The translations under genes and the position numbers were made by a program. From Toxonevra muliebris (lineage: Eukaryota; Arthropoda; Insecta; Diptera; Pallopteridae), in NCBI GenBank assembly GCA_963691655.1, contig OY829329.1:53333408-53397407 (forward strand): a stretch of DNA of 64,000 nucleotides, given 5' to 3'. The first letter of the stretch is position 1; each line of letters begins with the position of its first letter. Under the pieces are notes generated by a model that had not been told where the DNA came from, ran no database searches, and was given only the letters and a program-made list of their open reading frames with translations. Below, piece by piece: positions 57,963 through 64,000 of this stretch.

Positions 57963-59022
57963 AGTTAACTGATATCAAGAAATTAAATTTGCAAACGTTG
58001 CTTCAACACACTTCCAATATAAAACAAATACAACTAAATTATATTCAGGTACATAAAATAAGTAAATTAAATCAACCAAATCAAATAAAAACCATTACAA
58101 CTGTTGTTAAAGTTAAATACTAGTAATTAAAAGTAAAAATCAAAACGAAATTTTAATATCAAACTCTAATTGGATACACTAATCGGATCAATTTGTCTAC
58201 AATAACAAGCAACTGAAAATTCAACATAATTATTCAAAACATAAAATAAAACGCACGCTACAATATGCATTTAAATATACTAGTAGCTTCCATATATTTG
58301 CATTTATTTAACAGGAAATTAACAACAAGAGCAGCTATATTATTAAATGGATTAAGGAAGCACGCGTCTTCCGAGTATAACTAAATATAAGGAAAAAGAT
58401 GCATACGGATGCATACCGATACACTTTAAATTCAATGAGATGGCGATTTAAATTCAAAGATTGCGTGTGACAGTTTAGTAGTAGTAAAAAAAAAAGAAAA
58501 AATGTAAGTATGTAGTTGAATGATGTAGTAGTTTGTGGTAGTAAGTAATTGAAAATGACAAGAGCAAAAATACAAAATGCGTGAGTACGCATAAAAAACA
58601 CACACAAAAAAAAATGAAGTAATGAAATAAGGAAATGCATTGAAAAGAAGATAAGAAGATCTGCAGCAAACTGCCTGGCAATGACTTTATCTGAATTTTG
58701 TAAGTATGACACATAGAGAGTTGTATGCGATATTTTGAGTGATTGTAGCAGAAAAGCAATAAAAATGGGATAGTTGTTGCAATTTAAAGTGGTCAAAAGG
58801 AAAAAAATATACACATCTAAATAATGAAATAAATTATTATAATCATAATTATAGTTGAACTACTGTAAATAGTTGACAATAATTGCATTTTACAAGAAAT
58901 GTTTAGTAGAAAAAAGAAGAAAATGGAAACTGAATATATGTGCATATTTATGCAAAGCTACACTCCATGAAAAATCTTTAAAATAGCTTGAATCTTTGAG
59001 CATCAGTGAAGAGAACCATCTA
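57963..59022. other. AT-rich non-coding stretch
   Basis: A 159-codon minus-strand frame (58335-58814) is rich in Leu, Phe, Ile and Tyr because the plus strand is A-rich. It has no motif or family resemblance. No gene is called. Confidence 0.45.
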
Positions 59023-60666
59023 CACACCTGCTCAAAATAATAGTTACACTTCATAACTATTCATTTTAACTCCTCTGCACAACTTTTTTGGAAACTTAAA
59101 CGTTAAATTGTGTAGCAAATATAAACAGCATAATCTAGCAACGCTGTCGTCAACAAAATAGAAAGTGTAAATCCTCAATATATGATTTACTTGAACTTGA
59201 ACTGTGAATGAACTACAAATTGGCTTGCTCAAAATAATAGTTACACCTACAAGTGTAATTTAATAAATTTTAATAAAAGTTAATATTACATTTTTTTCGG
59301 ATTTTTTTTTAAAGAACGGTAAGCTTTCTCTAATATTTTTTGCAAAACGACATGAATTGATAATGGAAATTCTTATTCATATGGGTCGTAAATCACATCG
59401 TACCGACGAAAAACCCCCGATCGATTTCCAACTTGAGAAAATATGGGAAATTTCTTCGGTGCATTGGTGAACTTACTAACATATCCCATAATTTTGTCAG
59501 AAATGTGATAAAAAAGAGAAAATCGAAGGTAGGCCTTCAAAAACGAACACAACGCTTGATCGGCATATAGTCACCTTATGCAGAAAGGACTCATTTAAAT
59601 CATCAAAGGCTATTATTGCAGTAAAAATTGGAAACGAGGTTAGTGCTGAAATAATTTGGTGACGGCTATAAAAAGTCAACCCACCAGGATGAATAGCCAA
59701 AAAAGTTCCCTTAACGCAAAAAAAAAAATATTGTATGTGAGGCTAAACTATAAACAAAGGACCACGAAAATTGGTAAGGACCTGAAAGCAAAAAACAATG
59801 AAGAAATATTTTATGGTGTGACGAAACTAAGGTAAATCTCTTTGGAAGCGATGAAGAAAGGAATGTTCAACGCCTCAAAGGCAAAGATGTTTCATGTTTG
59901 TTTAACAAAAAAAAAAAAAAAAAAAAAACAATGAAGCATGGAGGTAGAAGTATTACGGTGTGGGGTGTTACCTTTCATGGATATGTCCTATATACCTGAC
60001 AACAAATAAAAGAACTGTCGCCGAATACAAGGAACAATTGGAAAATGTGATGCTACCCTATTCTGAGAAAAACATGCCTTTGCATTGAGTCCTTTAGCAT
60101 GCTTGTAAAAAAACACTTTGAGCATCATTAAGCCGATTTGTTGTTGAGTCCCCGGATTTGAAACCGATAGAAAACCTTTGGGGAGAGTTGAAAAACAAAT
60201 TGCCCAAGCAAACTTTTTCAAAACAAGGAGCAGTTGTGATAATTTGTTCGAAAAATGTGGTACGACATACTCAAGCAATCCTGTCAGACTTTAATCAACA
60301 GCATGCCGAAAAGAATCGTGAAAGTAGTCCAACATGGGGGTGGATATACAGGTTATTAGATAAATAATTAAAAATATACACAAAACTATTCTTACCGTTG
60401 TTAATTTTTTTGTACTTTTCTATAAAGCATAAGTGTACCTATTTTTATGAGCAGGCTGATTTAGGCAAAATAAATATTTATCGATCTCAACTTTTGTACT
60501 TTACACTATATATTAAAGAAATTATTTTTTTTTTTTATATGTATAAAATCAAAGAAATAATGTGCGTTTGTTTTGTTTTGAAAATGTTAAATAAAAATAA
60601 TTTTCAGTTTTAACTTTAACTTCAAGTTAAAATTCTAATGTGTAACTATTATTTTGAGCAGGTGTG
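59023..60666 (+). mobile_element. Tc1-like transposon with IR/DR ends
   Basis: 27-bp perfect TIRs begin CACACCTGCTCAAAATAATA (59023-59049, complement at 60640-60666). TA flanks both ends (59021-59022 and 60667-60668). Each end also has an inner copy of the motif: TGCTCAAAATAATAGTTACA near 59226-59246 and a degenerate one at 60433-60458. This gives the inverted-repeat/direct-repeat arrangement of several Tc1 elements, with the inner repeats about 180-200 bp from the outer ones. The length, 1644 bp, is normal for the group. Confidence 0.9.
59381..60367 (+). pseudogene. Tc1-like transposase pseudogene (DD34E type)
   Basis: The start at 59381 reads MGRKSHRTDE, then paired-like DNA-binding sequence with stops. 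RLDRHIVTLCRKDSFKSSKA follows near 59558. The first catalytic Asp is in LWCDETKVNLFGSD (about 59812), followed by a 20-base A-run (59909-59928). WGVTFHGY then occurs near 59961. The glutamate motif SPDLKPIENLWGELKNKLP (about 60148-60200) leads in an open frame to a TAA at 60365-60367. The middle Asp region is eroded. Multiple stops and frameshifts make it inactive. Confidence 0.85.
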
Positions 60667-60916
60667 TAAGTCGGTGAGGCAGTTTTGAGTTTTGTCAATT
60701 TTTGGACATAATGGACCAAATTCTAAGAAAAGTTTTTGTTTTTTTACTCCTTAGGTATGGGGAGTTAAAAATTAATCAAGTCGTTTTAATTTCTGATTTT
60801 TAGAAAATGTTACAAAATTTTTGTGTGTAAGTATGAATTATCAACTTTTCAACAAACACCAGAAATCGTTAACTATTAAAAATTCAAGGTCATATCTTTA
60901 TGAAAATATTTCTTAA

Positions 60917-61158
60917 CCCGGCGTCAATGAACATGAGTATATTACACCTGAGCTGTTCAGTGGTTTTATGATATTTTTTTTTATCTTATCTTTTTGTTTC
61001 AAAAAAATATATATATTTAAGAACAAGAGAATATTTTTGATATATTTTTTTCTCTTTTGCAATTAAAGTTTGTTTTATGAAAATAAAAAGGAAAACCTTA
61101 AAAATAAAATCTAGTTTTATTTTAAGAATTTATTGTTACTCGGATCATAGACGCCGGG
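60917..61158. mobile_element. piggyBac-like MITE, 242 bp
   Basis: The left end CCCGGCGTCAATGAAC and the right end, complement of CCCGGCGTCTATGATC, form imperfect TIRs. TTAA flanks both sides (60913-60916 and 61159-61162). CCC termini with TTAA targets are the piggyBac signature. No ORF. Confidence 0.75.
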
Positions 61159-61162
61159 TTAA

Positions 61163-61616
61163 TTTATTGCTAGGAAAATATATAAATAGTTACAGTATTT
61201 AAAAAACTGCAGAGTTTTATACATTTTTATAATATTTTTCCCTAAAAATAAACAAAACTAAATATTTTCGAAACCACTAAACTAATTTTTAGAATTTGCT
61301 CGGCAACAGTCAGCCTTTTTTATTTGTAAACCTTTGTATAAGAAATGTTTATAGAGTAAGAAGTTTTTCAAATCGATTAAAATTTGGAGTTTTGGCAAAT
61401 ACTATAAAATTTGAGAGTGAAAAATTTCGAAAACTAAACTTCGTTTATCATAAAATTTTTCATAAACATTTCAAGATCTAATTAATTTGTGAGCAAATTC
61501 TCTCTTTATTGTATTAAAAATATCTAAATCAGTGGTTCAGAAACCGGAGAATTTTATTCATTTTGAAAACGCTTTGATCGGCGATTGTTCGGGCTTAGTC
61601 TTAGATATTGAGCTAC
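61163..61616. other. AT-rich non-coding stretch
   Basis: No gene or element was recognised. Confidence 0.45.
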
Positions 61617-61624
61617 TTACATTT

Positions 61625-62693
61625 CAAGGCCGTATTTAGGGGGGAGGTTTTGGGGGTTCTGACCCCTCCCGAAATGTGGAAACTTTATTCTAACTTTTGA
61701 AATTAATTGCCAATGGATGGAAAAAAAGTCAAAATAAAATCTATTTAACGATATTTTTTACTTCCATCGGTTTTTTTTTTCTAAAAAGTCAAAAATAAAA
61801 AAATAAAATTTGAAATCTTAGTTACACTATGTAATCAAATCCGATTTGTTTTCTTCGACATGAGGTTGGACTACGGATTCAAAAAGAGAAGTTGATACTG
61901 AGCACTCCTGCATTCATAGTTTTTCTAGGTCAGTAACTGGTTTTGATTTAAAGTTTCGTCCTGAATCAGTTTGAAAAGTTTAAAAATTAATAAAAATAGA
62001 AAAAATTATTGGATCCTTGTAAAATTAGACTTGCTTGAACCCCATTTTTTTCCTAAAACATGACGTGATGGGAAGTTTTTGATCCCAGATTCGTGTTCAA
62101 CGTGAAAAATTCTTTCGCAAAAACTCCATCTTATTAGCAAAACCCATGCAGTTTTAGGAGACAATCTTAAAATGTAATTAATTTTTAACCCATTATTGCT
62201 CAGAGCACCACGACTAAAAAGATCTCTTTCAATGCTGTGACTTCACAAATTTAGGGAATATAAGCCAACCTCATCCGGGTTCCTTATCATTGATAATGGC
62301 TCAAATTCCCAATGATGATCATTTGAAAAAAATAAGCCTCTACTATTTTTGGTAATTTTTTTGAGGTTGGGTACATCATCAGTAGTGGGAAGTCAATGTA
62401 GTGGGAAGTCAACGAAAAAAAAAATTCATTAGAATGCATATTGAATAATATTTATTTGAAACAATTTAGTTTGATCATTCTGTGAATTTTTTGTCACTTA
62501 TGGCCATCTTAACCTCAATTTTTTCCTAAAGTTTTAAGATATTTATCTACTTTTTTCCTCAGTCTGATAGGGTCCATAAAATGTATCATCGATTTAATTT
62601 ATTGTATTTAAAAATCAGTTTGATAAAAATTATTTATGAATATTTTCTTCGAATGAAAATCTCCCCCGAAAAACATTTCTGGCTACGGCCCTG
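61625..62693 (-). mobile_element. hAT-like non-autonomous element, copy B (complete)
   Basis: The minus-strand start is CAGGGCCGTAGCCAG (62693) and the other end is CAAGGCCGTATTTAG on the plus strand (61625), so the TIR core is CA.GGCCGTA. A perfect 8-bp target duplication TTACATTT flanks it (61617-61624 and 62694-62701), diagnostic of hAT-type insertion. It is 1069 bp with no transposase ORF, and collinear in reverse with copy A at 12936. A small tandem duplication of GTAGTGGGAAGTCAA lies near 62382-62411. Confidence 0.85.
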
Positions 62694-62701
62694 TTACATT
62701 T

Positions 62702-64000
62702 ATTACACATTTACTTGATCCGCTATCACTTCCTTTGCTGGATATTTCAGGTTATGTTTTTTTTTATACTTCCTCAAATCTTCTTTAGTTTTTTTTTTAG
62801 AGACTGTCCAAATACCTAATAAATAATAAATACAAAGGGCTCGTCGCCAGTGAATGTTACTGTTGAAAGCAAATTTGTTTGTCATTTTAGTTTTTTTTCG
62901 AATGAATGTTTGTCAGTTTTATGTAATATTAAAATTATTTATGTTAAGCATGTGATGTACAGTGGCGTAAAAATGAAGTGATAGATGGACAGACAAAAAA
63001 AAAAAAAAGGAAAGAAAAGAAGTAAAAACATAATAGACAAAACATTTGCTTGGAATTGCAATAAAGAAATGAAAATTTGGTATTTGCATTACTTGGCATA
63101 AACAATTTATCATTATTACACCTTTTTACATACATACATACAAAACTCAAATACAAAACAAACAAAAAATTACAAAAAAATAATTTGCAATTCAATGGGA
63201 AAAACGTGCGATTTGCAAAGTCCATGACTTCGCTTGCAACTTCTTTGATTCGCAAAATTATTACAACAAATAACAGCAAAAATCCAGTGATAATTAACTT
63301 TTGTTTAAAAATTTGTTAACTTTTTAGCAATTGTCATGAAAATGACGTTAAATGTCAGTATTTTTCTGCTGCTGTTGTTGTTGTTGTTGCTTTTATGATT
63401 ATTATCAAAAATGACAACTTGAAAATATTATTGCTTAAGATAAGATTTGTTTTGTTTATAGAGTTTATGATAAATTAGCAGCAGGGCTGCCAAGTTTGTT
63501 TTTTGTTTTCGTAAGTGTGATTGTTTCATTGGCAATACTATACAGTATGAGAAAATTATTTTAAAATAGACAAAACTGGGCATCGATTGAATACAAAGGG
63601 AAGAGAGAGGAAGAATTTGCTTGAAGTTCTTTCAGCCGCCAAAATTGAAAATTCAAACATTCCTTTGCCTATCGCAGAAAAAGTTATTAAAATCGGAATC
63701 GGAATTAGGAACTATGGAATTTTGTCCACTTTGCACCGTATTTGGCCACACAGTACCCTGCTTGATTTAATAGTTTGAATGTCTTAGAAGCGATGATGAC
63801 ATTACGCAAATGCGTTGTTGGTTGTCGTCGCACGCATACTACACAACACATACAGACATACATTTTGTTGCAATTTTTCGCTGCTGCTACTGCTGCTGCA
63901 ACAGTATCACGTACTTGAACTGCTAACTAACTATGTAGGTACCTACTCGTAATTGTATGCAGTATGTAAATAGTTACAGCAACAAAAAGAGACTGAAGTG
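62702..64000. other. AT-rich non-coding stretch to the window end
   Basis: The stretch holds CTG/TTG triplets (63366-63389 and 63880-63905) and an A-run near 62996-63008. No gene is supported. A string GTACAGTGGCGTAAAAATG near 62957 resembles a transposon end, but no partner was found. Confidence 0.4.

Noticed and set aside
58335..58814. 159-codon minus-strand ORF, hydrophobic
   Set aside because: It is the longest single frame after the mariner gene. But it reflects an A-rich plus strand (Leu/Phe/Ile/Tyr runs), has no domain or splice context, and overlaps another equally long hydrophobic frame (58475-58759).
62944..63279. 111-codon minus-strand ORF
   Set aside because: Phe/Leu/Cys-rich antisense of A-rich DNA, overlapping other open frames on both strands. 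No family resemblance.
1..64000. CRISPR arrays, operons, ribosome binding sites, phage genes
   Set aside because: Spliced gene structure, base composition and transposon types are eukaryotic. No regularly spaced repeats with unique spacers were seen.

Overview
The window is AT-rich eukaryotic DNA. It most likely comes from a higher fly (Diptera, Brachycera), because its one recognisable host gene is an insect-type proctolin neuropeptide gene (Proc) whose sequence closely resembles the Drosophila precursor as I remember it. Long spliced introns, AT and CTG/CAG microsatellites, and many mariner, Tc1, hAT, piggyBac and non-LTR relics fit this. The species cannot be fixed from the sequence. I see no bacterial-type operon, CRISPR array, rRNA gene or convincing functional tRNA gene.

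Proc lies on the + strand. Coding exon 1 (16697-16858) carries the signal peptide and the proctolin pentapeptide RYLPT. Exon 2 (40002-40184) carries the rest of a 114-residue precursor. The 23,143-bp phase-0 intron has a consensus donor and a strong acceptor. A TATA box (16633) lies just upstream of the ATG. A second TATA-like promoter (8051) with a transcript-like stretch ending in a consensus donor (8444) could be a distal non-coding first exon of Proc or of another gene. Two AATAAA signals (40282, 40293) follow the stop codon.

Most other structure is mobile DNA. Left of Proc: a tRNA-like SINE head (9.4 kb), a DD41D transposase relic (9.8-10.1 kb), a LINE reverse-transcriptase fragment split by a MITE and abutted by a hAT-like element (12.3-13.9 kb), and a 5'-truncated mariner (14.7-15.7 kb). 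Inside the Proc intron: degenerate ~230-bp units, a SINE with a (CCTAA)n tail, a Harbinger-like TTA-flanked element, a CCCAGCGGT-ended element, a piggyBac-like element carrying a DD41D remnant, a ~1.9-kb foldback, a TTAA-flanked palindromic element, and a DD41D deletion derivative with intact TIRs. Right of Proc: a hAT-like element enclosing Jockey-type RT, a TIR element around a GC-richer core, a full-length but dead mariner with both TIRs and TA duplications, a long inverted repeat (56.4-58.0 kb), a Tc1-like element with IR/DR ends, a piggyBac-like MITE, and a second hAT-like copy with a perfect 8-bp target duplication.

The rest is AT-rich non-coding DNA, including several blocks of cryptically repetitive sequence built on themes such as AGACCAAAA. 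No transposase in the window is intact. The elements do not form a functional system together; they are an archive of insertions around and inside one neuropeptide gene. I found no convincing novel biological system. The best leads are the organisation of Proc, the distal promoter candidate, the foldback family and the cryptic repeat blocks.
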